From Alcanivorax hongdengensis A-11-3 (GTDB taxonomy: Bacteria > Pseudomonadota > Gammaproteobacteria > Pseudomonadales > Alcanivoracaceae), in contig NZ_AMRJ01000003.1 in assembly GCF_000300995.1 (NCBI RefSeq), forward strand, positions 124,001-188,000: a DNA stretch of 64,000 nt, in the 5' to 3' direction. The notes under the pieces were generated by a model that was given only the letters and a program-made list of their open reading frames with translations, made no database searches and was not told the DNA's origin. Both the position numbers and the translations under genes were made by a program. Within the stretch, counting starts at the first letter, position 1. Every line of letters begins with the position of its first letter. Shown one piece after another: positions 34,712-42,675 of the stretch.

Positions 34712-36418
34712 ATGTCTGACACATTCGCAAAGGGGCTGCTGGCACTACTGCTGGGCCTGAGCCTGGCGGCCTGTGGCGGCGGAGGCGGCGGAGGCGGCGG
34801 CAGCAGCGACCCGCAAACCACCAGCACCACCCCGACCCCCAAGGCCCCGGCCACGCCCGATGAGCCGGCCACCCCGGTACCGGAACAGGAACCGGACTTC
34901 ACCCCCGGCCCGCTGACCCGCTGTGACAGCGCCAGCTACCCGTCACTGACCTGGACCCAGTGCGAAGCGGAAAATTACGCCGTTACCCTGCAAAACCCGA
35001 GCACCCACGCAGAGCTGCTGCCCGGCGTACTGGCGGCCACCACCGCTTACCAGACGGCCCGCCTGACCCTGGCCATCAGCGACCCGGCACGCCAACCCAA
35101 CCCCAACAGCTGCACCAGCGTGTTGCTGTGCCCGGTGGACCCGCGCGTGCAGGACTGGCAGTCCCGGGGCGGCCTGGTGGAGCCGGTGCTGTTCACCTCG
35201 CGCTCCGGGGCCACCCTGTCCGGCCATGTCTGGGCTACTGAAGAAGGCCCGGCCCAACGCCCGGGCATCGTCATCATCAACGGTTCGGTGATCGGGTTTG
35301 AACAAATCTACTGGTACGCCGCCCAGGCCCTGGCCAAGGCCGGCTTTGAGGTAATGACCTTTGATGCCCAGGGCGAAGGCATGTCCGACCAGTTCGGCGA
35401 AGCCCCGGACTATCTGGAAGATGCCTTTGCCGGCACCCCGGGCGTGGGGCTGCTGGCCCCTGACGGCTACCGGGACAATGGTCTGGGTGGCAACGGCCTG
35501 CCCTTTTATGATGGCGGTCAGGATGCCCTGAACTTTTTCCTGTCTACCCCGGATGCCCCCTATCAGCCAGTGGCCAGCCGCAGCACCGGCACCTCTCACA
35601 CCGACAAGCAGCAACGCCGGGTCGAGGCCGGCCGCAACGCCGCCTTCAACCCGCTCTGGCAACTGATCGACACGGATCATCTGGGCCTGGCCGGGCATTC
35701 CTATGGCGCCGAGGCGGCCAGTTGGCTGGCCCAGCAGGACAACCGGGTGGACACCGCCGTGGCCTGGGACCAGCTTTGTGTGCCGGTCTCGCCATCACCG
35801 GATGAGGCCTCGGCCATTATCAACACCCCGGTCAACCGCCCGGCGGGCGTGCCATCACCGGCGGTTTACGGCCTCGGCACCCCCTGCTTTGGCGCGCCGG
35901 ACGAACCCCTGGCGCCGATTCGCAAGCCGGTGTTCGGTATCAGCTCCGACTATGCCCTGGCGCCCCTGCCCTACCCGGTCGCCCCGGACCCGACACTGAA
36001 AAGCGAAGCCTCCACGCAATACAGCCAGGCCGGCGTCGACAGCGGCACCGTGGTCATTCGTGGTGGCACCCATTACGACTACAACGACGTGCCGGTGGCC
36101 ATTCCCGCCAGCCTGCGGGGCATTGATCTGGTGACCTGGTACACGGTGGCCTGGTTCAAGAAATATCTGCAACACGACCCGCTGGGCGAAACCATGTTGC
36201 TGTCCACCCGCTGGCGCAATGATGCCGCCACCGGCGCTGTGGACCCGGCCGGCGATGCCAATGCGTTTTCCTGGCACTACCATTCACGGCTGGCCATTAC
36301 CCGGGAGGACGGCAGCGCCTTTGTCTGCGAAGACCTGCGCCGCGGTTGTGCCGGCCAGGTGCCGGCGGAAAAGGATGGCGAAACCGTCAGTTACAGTTTC
36401 ATGGACAAAATCCAGTAA
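34712..36418 (+). CDS. Large secreted lipoprotein of the alpha/beta-hydrolase fold
   Basis: The 568-residue precursor has a lipoprotein signal (LSLAAC, Cys22), a run of nine glycines, and a Thr/Pro/Glu-rich linker to about residue 75. The catalytic domain has the nucleophile elbow LAGHSYGAEAASW and an oxyanion region around IVIINGSVIGFEQ; HYDYNDVP may hold the catalytic His. It probably sits on the outer membrane and hydrolyses an ester or similar bond. The closest enzyme class is not recognisable to me. Located between lysA and convergent rlmJ, it seems to be a one-gene unit with its own AT-rich upstream. Confidence 0.8.
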   Translation: MSDTFAKGLLALLLGLSLAACGGGGGGGGGSSDPQTTSTTPTPKAPATPDEPATPVPEQEPDFTPGPLTRCDSASYPSLTWTQCEAENYAVTLQNPSTHAELLPGVLAATTAYQTARLTLAISDPARQPNPNSCTSVLLCPVDPRVQDWQSRGGLVEPVLFTSRSGATLSGHVWATEEGPAQRPGIVIINGSVIGFEQIYWYAAQALAKAGFEVMTFDAQGEGMSDQFGEAPDYLEDAFAGTPGVGLLAPDGYRDNGLGGNGLPFYDGGQDALNFFLSTPDAPYQPVASRSTGTSHTDKQQRRVEAGRNAAFNPLWQLIDTDHLGLAGHSYGAEAASWLAQQDNRVDTAVAWDQLCVPVSPSPDEASAIINTPVNRPAGVPSPAVYGLGTPCFGAPDEPLAPIRKPVFGISSDYALAPLPYPVAPDPTLKSEASTQYSQAGVDSGTVVIRGGTHYDYNDVPVAIPASLRGIDLVTWYTVAWFKKYLQHDPLGETMLLSTRWRNDAATGAVDPAGDANAFSWHYHSRLAITREDGSAFVCEDLRRGCAGQVPAEKDGETVSYSFMDKIQ

Positions 36419-36432
36419 CGATGGAGAAACCT

Positions 36433-36449
36433 CGGCGCCCGGGGCGCCG
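36433..36449. terminator. GC hairpin between convergent genes
   Basis: CGGCGCC (36433-36439) pairs perfectly with GGCGCCG (36443-36449). It lies between the stops of the lipoprotein hydrolase and rlmJ. No T run. Confidence 0.45.
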
Positions 36450-36454
36450 GGGTG

Positions 36455-37297
36455 TCAATGCTCTGCGGTGAGCGGTTTGACCAGGGTGTGGCCACCCACA
36501 TCGCAAAGCTGCTGGCGCAGTACCGGCAGGGTCTGGGATAACTGCTGGGCCAGGGTGTAGGGCGGGTTGATCACCAGCATGCCGGACCCGGTCATGCCCC
36601 GGCCACTGCCGTCGGCGCGTGCACAGCACTCCACCCGCAGCAGATCCGGGAAACCGGCCTTGACGAAACGACGCACGAAACCTTCGGTGCGTTGGCGATC
36701 CAGTACCGGGTACCAGACCGCATAGGTGGCGGTGGCAAAGCGGCGCAGGCCTTCCCTTACCCCCTCCAGCACATCGGTGTAATCCGCTTCCAGCTCATAG
36801 GAAGGGTCGATCAGAACCAGCCCCCGGCGATGGGTGGGCGGCAGCATGGCCCGCATGCCCTGCCAGGCATCCATCTTCTCCACCCGCACGCGCTTGTCGC
36901 CGGCAAAACGCTGCTGCAACAGCGGGAAGTCGGTGCTGTGCAGTTCGGTACATTGCAGTCGGTCCTGCTCGCGCAGCAGGGTGGCGCTGATCAGCGGCGA
37001 CCCGGGATACTCGCGCAGGTGCCCGACCGGATTGAGCCCGGCCACCAGCGTCAGATAACGGTCCAAAAGAGGGTCGCCGAATCGCTGGCCAAACAGGCGG
37101 CCAATGCCATCCACGTATTCACCGGTCTTCTGCATGTGCTCATTGGCAATGGCATAGCTGCCCGCCCCGCCATGGGTATCATGCACGGTGAACGGCTTAT
37201 CCTTTTTCTTCAGGTACTCGATGATGGCAATCTGCACGATATGCTTGAGAACATCGGCAAAATTGCCGGCATGGTAGCTGTGGCGGTAGGAAAGCAT
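36455..37297 (-). CDS. rlmJ: 23S rRNA m6A2030 methyltransferase RlmJ
   Basis: RlmJ methylates A2030 of 23S rRNA. The 280-residue product opens MLSYRHSYHAGNFADVLKHI, a stretch diagnostic of the family. It has the SAM region DTHGGAGSYA and the catalytic LVLIDPSYELEADY (DPxY variant of the adenine methylase NPPY/DPPY motif), and ends with GMLVINPPYTLAQQL. The ATG at 37297 is chosen from the motif; the open frame further upstream is only antisense to dapF. Confidence 0.94.
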   Translation of the reverse strand: MLSYRHSYHAGNFADVLKHIVQIAIIEYLKKKDKPFTVHDTHGGAGSYAIANEHMQKTGEYVDGIGRLFGQRFGDPLLDRYLTLVAGLNPVGHLREYPGSPLISATLLREQDRLQCTELHSTDFPLLQQRFAGDKRVRVEKMDAWQGMRAMLPPTHRRGLVLIDPSYELEADYTDVLEGVREGLRRFATATYAVWYPVLDRQRTEGFVRRFVKAGFPDLLRVECCARADGSGRGMTGSGMLVINPPYTLAQQLSQTLPVLRQQLCDVGGHTLVKPLTAEH

Positions 37298-37342
37298 GAT
37301 CAGAACCTGCGGGGTATGTGGTGGCGCATTGTACACCCTCAC

Positions 37343-37372
37343 TGCAGGAGCGTCGCTGGCGGCGCGATCAAA
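37343..37372. repeat. REP-like palindromic unit
   Basis: TGCAGGAGCG at 37343-37352, then a GC-rich imperfect palindrome and GCGATCAAAG at the end, resemble the REP units of pseudomonads (GTAG-headed hairpins). Only one copy is seen, in the rlmJ/dapF divergent gap. Confidence 0.35.
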
Positions 37373-37417
37373 GAACAGGAGCCAGAACACGACCACAGCA
37401 GAGCACTCTTCGCCCCC

Positions 37418-37446
37418 CTGACGATAACCGCCGGCCGGAGTACAAT
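37418..37446 (+). promoter_or_regulatory. Promoter for dapF
   Basis: CTGACG at 37418-37423 and TACAAT at 37441-37446 are 17 bases apart and 28 bases ahead of the dapF ATG. It probably serves the dapF-DUF484-xerC-yigB cluster. Confidence 0.6.
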
Positions 37447-37474
37447 GGCCTTTTACCCGTAGCGGACATCCCAC

Positions 37475-38329
37475 ATGAACCTGCGCTTCACCAAAATGCA
37501 TGGCCTGGGCAACGACTTCATGGTGATTGATGGCATCAATCAGCCCTTGCCGGAAACCGGCCTGCCCCTGCCGGCGGCGGAGATCCGTCGTCTCGGTAAT
37601 CGCCATTTCGGCGTCGGCTTCGATCAGATGCTGATCGTGCAGCCGGCGCAGGGCCCGGAGGCGGATTTTCGTTATCGCATCCTCAATGCCGATGGCTCGG
37701 AAGTCAGCCAGTGTGGTAACGGCGCCCGCTGCTTTGCTCGCTTCGTGCGTGATGCCGGACTCACCGACAAACAGGAAATCGTGGTGGAAACCGCCGCCGG
37801 GCAGATGACCCTGACGGTCACCGGCGATGAGCAGGTGACCGTGGACATGGGCGCCCCGCGCTGGGCCCCGGCGGATATCCCGATGACCGCCAAGGCCGAA
37901 GCGGACAGCTATATCGTGGTGTCCGGGCATCAGGCCTGGGAGGTAGGCGCCGTGGGCCTGGGCAACCCCCATTGCACCCTGCTGGTGGAAAACGTGGACC
38001 AGGCCCCGGTGGAGACCGTGGGGCCGCTGCTGGAAAGCCACGAGCAATTCCCGGAGCGGGTCAATGTGGGCTTCATGCAGGTGGTCAGCCGCAGCGAAAT
38101 TCGCCTGCGCGTCTATGAGCGTGGCGCCGGCGAGACGCTGGCCTGCGGCTCCGGCGCCTGCGCTGCGGTGGTGATCGGCCAGCGGCGCGGCCTGCTCGAC
38201 AGCCAGGTCACCGTGCATCTGCCGGGCGGCCCGCTGCAGATTAGCTATGACGGCGAAGGCGGCATCCGGATGACAGGGCCGGCCAGCCGTGTCTATGATG
38301 GCAGCATCAACGTAACCCCGGCGGAATAG
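37475..38329 (+). CDS. dapF: Diaminopimelate epimerase
   Basis: DapF makes meso-diaminopimelate for lysine and peptidoglycan. The 284-residue product has the two catalytic cysteines: C80 in [13 protein letters not shown] and C224 in [12 protein letters not shown]. The N-terminus [15 protein letters not shown] is typical. It precedes the DUF484 and xerC genes as in Pseudomonas and E. coli. Confidence 0.97.
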   Translation: MNLRFTKMHGLGNDFMVIDGINQPLPETGLPLPAAEIRRLGNRHFGVGFDQMLIVQPAQGPEADFRYRILNADGSEVSQCGNGARCFARFVRDAGLTDKQEIVVETAAGQMTLTVTGDEQVTVDMGAPRWAPADIPMTAKAEADSYIVVSGHQAWEVGAVGLGNPHCTLLVENVDQAPVETVGPLLESHEQFPERVNVGFMQVVSRSEIRLRVYERGAGETLACGSGACAAVVIGQRRGLLDSQVTVHLPGGPLQISYDGEGGIRMTGPASRVYDGSINVTPAE

Positions 38330-38341
38330 GAAGCACGCCCC

Positions 38342-39067
38342 ATGACGGAACAGAGCAAGGCCAGCGCCGACCAGGTGGCCGCCTACCTGCGCGAGAACCC
38401 GGACTTTTTCCAGCAACGCCCGGAGTTGCTCGAATTGCTGCGCCTGCCCGACTCCCGCGGGGAAGCGGTATCACTGCTGGAACGTCAGGCCAGCATCCTG
38501 CGTGACCGCAACAACGAACTGCGCGACCGCCTCAACGGCCTGCTCGATGTGGCCCGGGAAAACGACCACCTGTTCGACAAGACCCGTCGCCTGACCCTGG
38601 CCCTGCTGGAAGCCCGCGGCGCCGAGAAGCTGTTCCGCAATCTGCTCAAGAGCCTGGCTGACGATTTTCACTGTGACCGGGTGGCACTGATGCTCTATGA
38701 CCGGGAAGTGCCGATTCTGGGCGACCTGCGTAACCAGGTACGCTGTGTGGACAGTGATGCCCTGCCCGCCGCGCTCAATCACCTGCTGCGCAGCGGCAAG
38801 GCCGTATGCGGCGCCATGCGCGAAGAGGAAATGCAGGCGCTTTTCCAGGAACACGCTGCGGACATCCGCTCCGCCGCCATGGTGCCACTGGAGTACCAGG
38901 GTCGTATCGGCCTGCTGGCCATCGGCAGCAAGAGCGCCATGCATTTTCGCAGCTCCCTGGGCACTCTGTTCATCACCCACATTGGCCAGGTTCTCAGCCG
39001 CCGCCTCTACGAAGTGGTACGCCAATACCCGCATCAGGCCGCGATGAAATCAATGAATAGTGAATAA
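38342..39067 (+). CDS. DUF484 (YigA-type) GAF-like protein
   Basis: The 241-residue protein starts with the DUF484 signature VAAYLRENPDFFQQRPELLELL, a helical coiled segment and then a GAF-like domain ending LLAIGSKSAMHFRSSLGTLFI. Function is unknown, but the gene is a nearly constant neighbour of dapF and xerC. Its last residues (KSMNSE) are encoded within the left 7-bp repeat tract of element C. Confidence 0.9.
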   Translation: MTEQSKASADQVAAYLRENPDFFQQRPELLELLRLPDSRGEAVSLLERQASILRDRNNELRDRLNGLLDVARENDHLFDKTRRLTLALLEARGAEKLFRNLLKSLADDFHCDRVALMLYDREVPILGDLRNQVRCVDSDALPAALNHLLRSGKAVCGAMREEEMQALFQEHAADIRSAAMVPLEYQGRIGLLAIGSKSAMHFRSSLGTLFITHIGQVLSRRLYEVVRQYPHQAAMKSMNSE

Positions 39068-39131
39068 TTCATAATGAATCATGAAAAGAACGCCTCTTCA
39101 GACGTTACTGATTCTTCATTATTCATTATCA
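39048..39131. repeat. AT-rich inverted heptad-tract element C across the DUF484/xerC junction
   Basis: The left tract (minus strand, 39082 down to 39048) is five diverged 7-mers (ATGATTC, ATTATGA, ATTATTC and on). The right tract (plus strand, 39104-39131) is four (GTTACTG, ATTCTTC, ATTATTC, ATTATCA). They diverge from a 21-bp core at 39083-39103. The element includes the DUF484 stop codon and the xerC start codon, and supplies most of the first 19 codons of xerC. These lie outside the conserved XerC domain. Confidence 0.75.
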
Positions 39132-40030
39132 ATGCGTTCCTGGAACATCTCTCCAGCGAACGCCGCCTCTCCACCCATACCGTGATCAATTACCAGCGCG
39201 ACCTGACCCTGGCGGCTCAGGTATTCGGGCGGCGTGACTGGGCCAGCCTGACCGTGCATGACATCCGCAGTCTGGTGGCCACCCTGCACCGCCAGGGAAA
39301 AAGCGGCAAAACCATTCAGCGCTGCCTGTCCACCCTGCGCACCTTTTACCGTTACCTGATGCGCGAAGGCCTGGCCCGGGATAATCCGGCCGTGGACGTG
39401 CGTGCGCCCAAAAGCGGCAAGCGCCTGCCCAAGGCACTGGATGCGGATCAGGTCAGCCAGTTGCTGGACGCCGGCCAGGCCAGCAGCGAACCGCTGGCCG
39501 TGCGTGACCAGGCGATGATGGAAATGCTCTATGCCTGCGGCCTGCGTCTGGCGGAACTGCTCAGCCTCGACCTGGACAGCATCGACATGCGTGCCGCCCA
39601 GCTGATGGTCACCGGCAAGGGCAACAAGACCCGCCTGCTGCCGGTGGGCGGCCCGGCGCTCAAGGCCCTTGGCCGCTGGCTGAAAGTCCGCGCCCTGCTG
39701 GTCAAGGACCCGGACCAGACAGCGCTGTTCGTCAGCCGCAACGGCCGTCGCCTGTCGCCGTCCAGCGTGCAACAGCGGCTAAGGCGCGCCGCCCTGGAGC
39801 GCGGCCTGAGTGACCACCTGCACCCGCACAAACTGCGTCACTCCTTTGCCACCCACCTGCTGGAATCCTCCGGCGACCTGCGTGCCGTGCAGGAACTGCT
39901 CGGCCACGCGGACCTGGCCACCACCCAGGTCTATACCCACCTGGATTTCCAGCATCTGGCGCAGGTCTATGACGGCGCCCACCCCCGTGCCCAGCGTCGC
40001 CGGGACGACGAGGAACCGAACGACGGCTGA
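39074..40030 (+). CDS. xerC: Tyrosine recombinase XerC
   Basis: XerC with XerD resolves chromosome dimers at dif. The 318-residue product has a SAM-like N-terminal core-binding domain (from FLEHLSSERRLSTHTVINYQRDL) and all catalytic residues: R158, K182, H252, R255, H278 and nucleophile Y287. The usual XerC begins near residue 18 here; the first residues come from repeat element C. No Shine-Dalgarno is seen before the ATG at 39074, so translation may be coupled to DUF484, whose stop is six bases upstream. Confidence 0.95.
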   Translation: MNHEKNASSDVTDSSLFIINAFLEHLSSERRLSTHTVINYQRDLTLAAQVFGRRDWASLTVHDIRSLVATLHRQGKSGKTIQRCLSTLRTFYRYLMREGLARDNPAVDVRAPKSGKRLPKALDADQVSQLLDAGQASSEPLAVRDQAMMEMLYACGLRLAELLSLDLDSIDMRAAQLMVTGKGNKTRLLPVGGPALKALGRWLKVRALLVKDPDQTALFVSRNGRRLSPSSVQQRLRRAALERGLSDHLHPHKLRHSFATHLLESSGDLRAVQELLGHADLATTQVYTHLDFQHLAQVYDGAHPRAQRRRDDEEPNDG

Positions 40031-40104
40031 ACGGGTACCCTCCGGGCCGGCATTACCGTTAAACTGGGCAGTCCGTGCCCCAGGCAGCCGCCGAAGATGC
40101 CCCC

Positions 40105-40812
40105 ATGAGCACCCTGAAACTGATTACCTTCGATCTCGACAACACCCTGTGGCCGGTGGACGAAGTGATCCGCCAGGCGGAGAAGGTGTGTAGCGAATGG
40201 ATCGCCGAACGTCACCCGGAAGTGGCCCATTCCCTGACCGCCAGCCGCATCCGCGACCTGCGCACCGCCCTGATCCGGGAAAAACCCCACTACCTCAACA
40301 ACCTTACCGCCCTGCGCCGTGACGCCATGGCCCGCGCCTTCGAGCAGGCCGGCTACAGCCAGCGCGAGGCCGGCCGGATCGCCGATGACGCCTTTGTGGT
40401 GTTCCACGAAGCGCGCAACCGGGTGACCTTTTTTCCCGGCGCCCTGGAGGTGCTGGAAACCCTGGCCGACAGCTACCAGCTGGGCGCCCTGACCAACGGC
40501 AATGCGGACCTGAAGCAGATCGGTATCGCCGACCTGTTCGCGTTCCATCACTCCGCGGAAACCGTGGGCAAGCGCAAACCGGCCCCGGACATGTTCCTGG
40601 CGGCGCTGCGCTGTGCCGGCGTGCAAGCCAGCCAGGCCATGCATGTGGGCGACCACCCCCAGGAAGACGTGCAGGCGGCCCGTGACCATGGCTGGCACGC
40701 GGTCTGGGCCAACCTGATCGACCTGGAATGGCCGGTTGAACTGGAACGCCCCCGTCACCATATTCATAACCTTCACGAACTGACTGACCTGGTACCCCTC
40801 TTCGATGACTAA
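40105..40812 (+). CDS. yigB: HAD-superfamily phosphatase, YigB type
   Basis: The 235-residue product has HAD motif I FDLDNTLW, motif II GALTNGNADL, the motif III Lys in GKRKPAPDMF and motif IV VGDHPQEDV. In E. coli YigB dephosphorylates FMN and similar small phosphates. The start is the ATG at 40105, where the domain begins. It follows xerC, as in E. coli, and overlaps yqcC by 8 bases. Confidence 0.92.
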   Translation: MSTLKLITFDLDNTLWPVDEVIRQAEKVCSEWIAERHPEVAHSLTASRIRDLRTALIREKPHYLNNLTALRRDAMARAFEQAGYSQREAGRIADDAFVVFHEARNRVTFFPGALEVLETLADSYQLGALTNGNADLKQIGIADLFAFHHSAETVGKRKPAPDMFLAALRCAGVQASQAMHVGDHPQEDVQAARDHGWHAVWANLIDLEWPVELERPRHHIHNLHELTDLVPLFDD

Positions 40813-41119
40813 ACGCACACAGCTGGCCGGCTTACTGGACGATCTGCAAACCGAACTGGACCAGCAGGGTCTGTGGGAAAGCATGCCGCCCGCCCCCAGC
40901 GCCTTTGACAGCCAGACGCCCTTCTTTGCCGACACCATGGCTTTCACCCAGTGGCTGCAATGGGTGTTCATCGCCCGCTTCCGCGCCATCCTGGATGCGC
41001 AGCATCCGCTGCCGGGCCAGTGCGATGTGGCGCCCATGGCCGAAGAAGCCCTCAAGGAAATGGACCAGGAAACCACCCAGATCATCGCCCTGCTCAAACA
41101 GTTCGACGATCATTTCTAG
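40805..41119 (+). CDS. yqcC: YqcC family (DUF446) protein
   Basis: The 104-residue, mostly helical protein has the family pattern: LLDDLQTELDQQGLW, QTPFFADTMAFTQWLQWVFI and LDAQHPLPGQCDVAPMAEEAL. The E. coli homologue lies beside truC, but here it overlaps yigB. The stop TAG is part of a CTAGGGCCTG sequence that resembles the end of the MITE at 19.8 kb. Confidence 0.88.
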   Translation: MTKRTQLAGLLDDLQTELDQQGLWESMPPAPSAFDSQTPFFADTMAFTQWLQWVFIARFRAILDAQHPLPGQCDVAPMAEEALKEMDQETTQIIALLKQFDDHF

Positions 41120-41136
41120 GGCCTGCTCACAACACC
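41116..41136. repeat. Solo copy of a MITE-like terminal repeat
   Basis: CTAGGGCCTGCTCACA at 41116-41131 matches the left end of the 19.8-kb MITE at 15 of 16 bases, and similarity fades beyond about position 21. No inverted partner was found before the next gene. It may be a relic of an insertion that lost its other end, and it provides the yqcC stop codon. Confidence 0.5.
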
Positions 41137-41216
41137 AGGGAAGAGTCTGTATCCCTGCCTTGCCGAAAATGTAGACAGCGCGTATACAGGTAACACCGCT
41201 ATTACAGGAGTGCCCC

Positions 41217-42659
41217 ATGGCAAGGCCCGCCCCGCTTCCCGAGCACACCCCGGCGCATGCCCGCGGCTTTGCGAATCTGGATATCGAGACCAGCCTGAAT
41301 ATTGCTCCGCAACAGATTCGCGGGCGTATTCCCGACAGTGTGCGCGGCACCTTTTTCCGTATTGGTCCGGGCCGTAACCAGCTGGGTGGCGAACAGTTCG
41401 GCCACTGGTTCGATGGCGACGGCATGATGCACGCCATGACCTTCAGCCAGAATGGCGCCTGGTACCGCAACCGTTATGTGCGCACCCCCAAGTACAACCG
41501 GGAAACCGCCGCCGGCAAAATCCGTTGCCGCAGCTTCGGCCACAATGCCCCCGGCGGCATGCTCGCCAATGCCGGCCGACCACCGGCCAACGCCGCCAAT
41601 ACCAGCCTGGCCTGGCACGGTGACCGTCTGCTGGCACTCTGGGAAGGCGGGCGCCCCTGGCAGCTTGACCCGGGCGACCTGTCGACCCTGGGGGAGTGCG
41701 ATTTCGCCGGCGGTTTACGTCCGTTCGAACCGTTCAGCGCCCATGGTCATCACCACCCGGACAACGGCTGCTACTACAACCACGGCATCAGCGTGGGCCG
41801 ACGCGGGCCACAGATAAACCTCTACGAAATCGGCGCCAACGGACGCATGAAACGGCGCCGCCGCCTGCCGATTTCGCGGCTGGCGTTTTTACATGGTTCC
41901 GCCCTGTCACGTCGCTACTGGTTGTTCCTGGAACAGCCGCTGGCAATGAAGGGCATCGGCCAGATGTTGCTGGGCCGGCGCACGGTGGACCAGTGCATGC
42001 GCTTCGATCCCCGCTGGGGCATGCGGGCCCTGGTGGTGGACCTGGAAACCCTGACCCTGGCCCATACCTTTGAGCTGGATCCCTTTGTGGTCTTTCATTT
42101 CGGCAACTGCCGGCAAGAGGGGAATGAACTGGTGGTGGAACTGGTGCGCTTCGACGATTTTTCCGTCAACACCGCCCTGCGGAATATCTTCACCTATCAC
42201 CAGGACGAAGCCGGCGAACCCTGCCAGCTGCGGCTGAACCTGAAAACCGGCGGCCACGTTCTGCAGGCGCTGCCCTGCCTGGCCGGTTGCGAATTTCCCC
42301 AGTACGACCTGCGCTATACCGGCCGGTCCAGCCGCTTTCTCTACAGCACGGCCCTGGCCGACCATGGCGGTTTCTTCAATGCCATTCAGCGCCAGGACAC
42401 CGAAAGCGGCAAGGTTGCCCTGCATACACTGGGGCCGGGGCGATTTGCCTCAGAGGCTGTGTTCGTGCCGGAAGGGGAGCGGGAAGGCGATGGCTATCTG
42501 TGTGCCGCCATTTATGATGCCAACCAGCACCGCAGTGAGGTGGTATTGCTGGATGCCCGCAGTGACCAGCTGGAAGAGGTGGCCGCAGTGCCGCTGCCCC
42601 ACCATATCCCCCATGGCTTTCACTGCGGCTGGGTGGGCCGGGAACGATTGGCGTTTTAA
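41217..42659 (+). CDS. Carotenoid oxygenase family protein
   Basis: The 480-residue beta-propeller enzyme retains candidates for the four iron-ligand histidines: the H176-H180 cluster (SAHGHHHPDNG), H226 (FLHGSA), H294 (FHFGNC) and H469 (HGFHCGW). The N-terminus has GTFFRIGPGRNQLGG and GHWFDGDGMMHAM. Relatives cleave carotenoids, lignostilbenes or similar double bonds with O2. A GGAG precedes the ATG. No carotenoid genes are in the window, so the substrate is open. It stands between yqcC and the convergent heme-utilisation gene. Confidence 0.9.
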   Translation: MARPAPLPEHTPAHARGFANLDIETSLNIAPQQIRGRIPDSVRGTFFRIGPGRNQLGGEQFGHWFDGDGMMHAMTFSQNGAWYRNRYVRTPKYNRETAAGKIRCRSFGHNAPGGMLANAGRPPANAANTSLAWHGDRLLALWEGGRPWQLDPGDLSTLGECDFAGGLRPFEPFSAHGHHHPDNGCYYNHGISVGRRGPQINLYEIGANGRMKRRRRLPISRLAFLHGSALSRRYWLFLEQPLAMKGIGQMLLGRRTVDQCMRFDPRWGMRALVVDLETLTLAHTFELDPFVVFHFGNCRQEGNELVVELVRFDDFSVNTALRNIFTYHQDEAGEPCQLRLNLKTGGHVLQALPCLAGCEFPQYDLRYTGRSSRFLYSTALADHGGFFNAIQRQDTESGKVALHTLGPGRFASEAVFVPEGEREGDGYLCAAIYDANQHRSEVVLLDARSDQLEEVAAVPLPHHIPHGFHCGWVGRERLAF

Positions 42660-42675
42660 GCAGGGCCTAACAGCC

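Noticed and set aside
37298-38416. An N-terminal extension of rlmJ by more than 370 codons
   Set aside because: This part is antisense to dapF. RlmJ homologues begin at MLSYRHSYHAG (37297).
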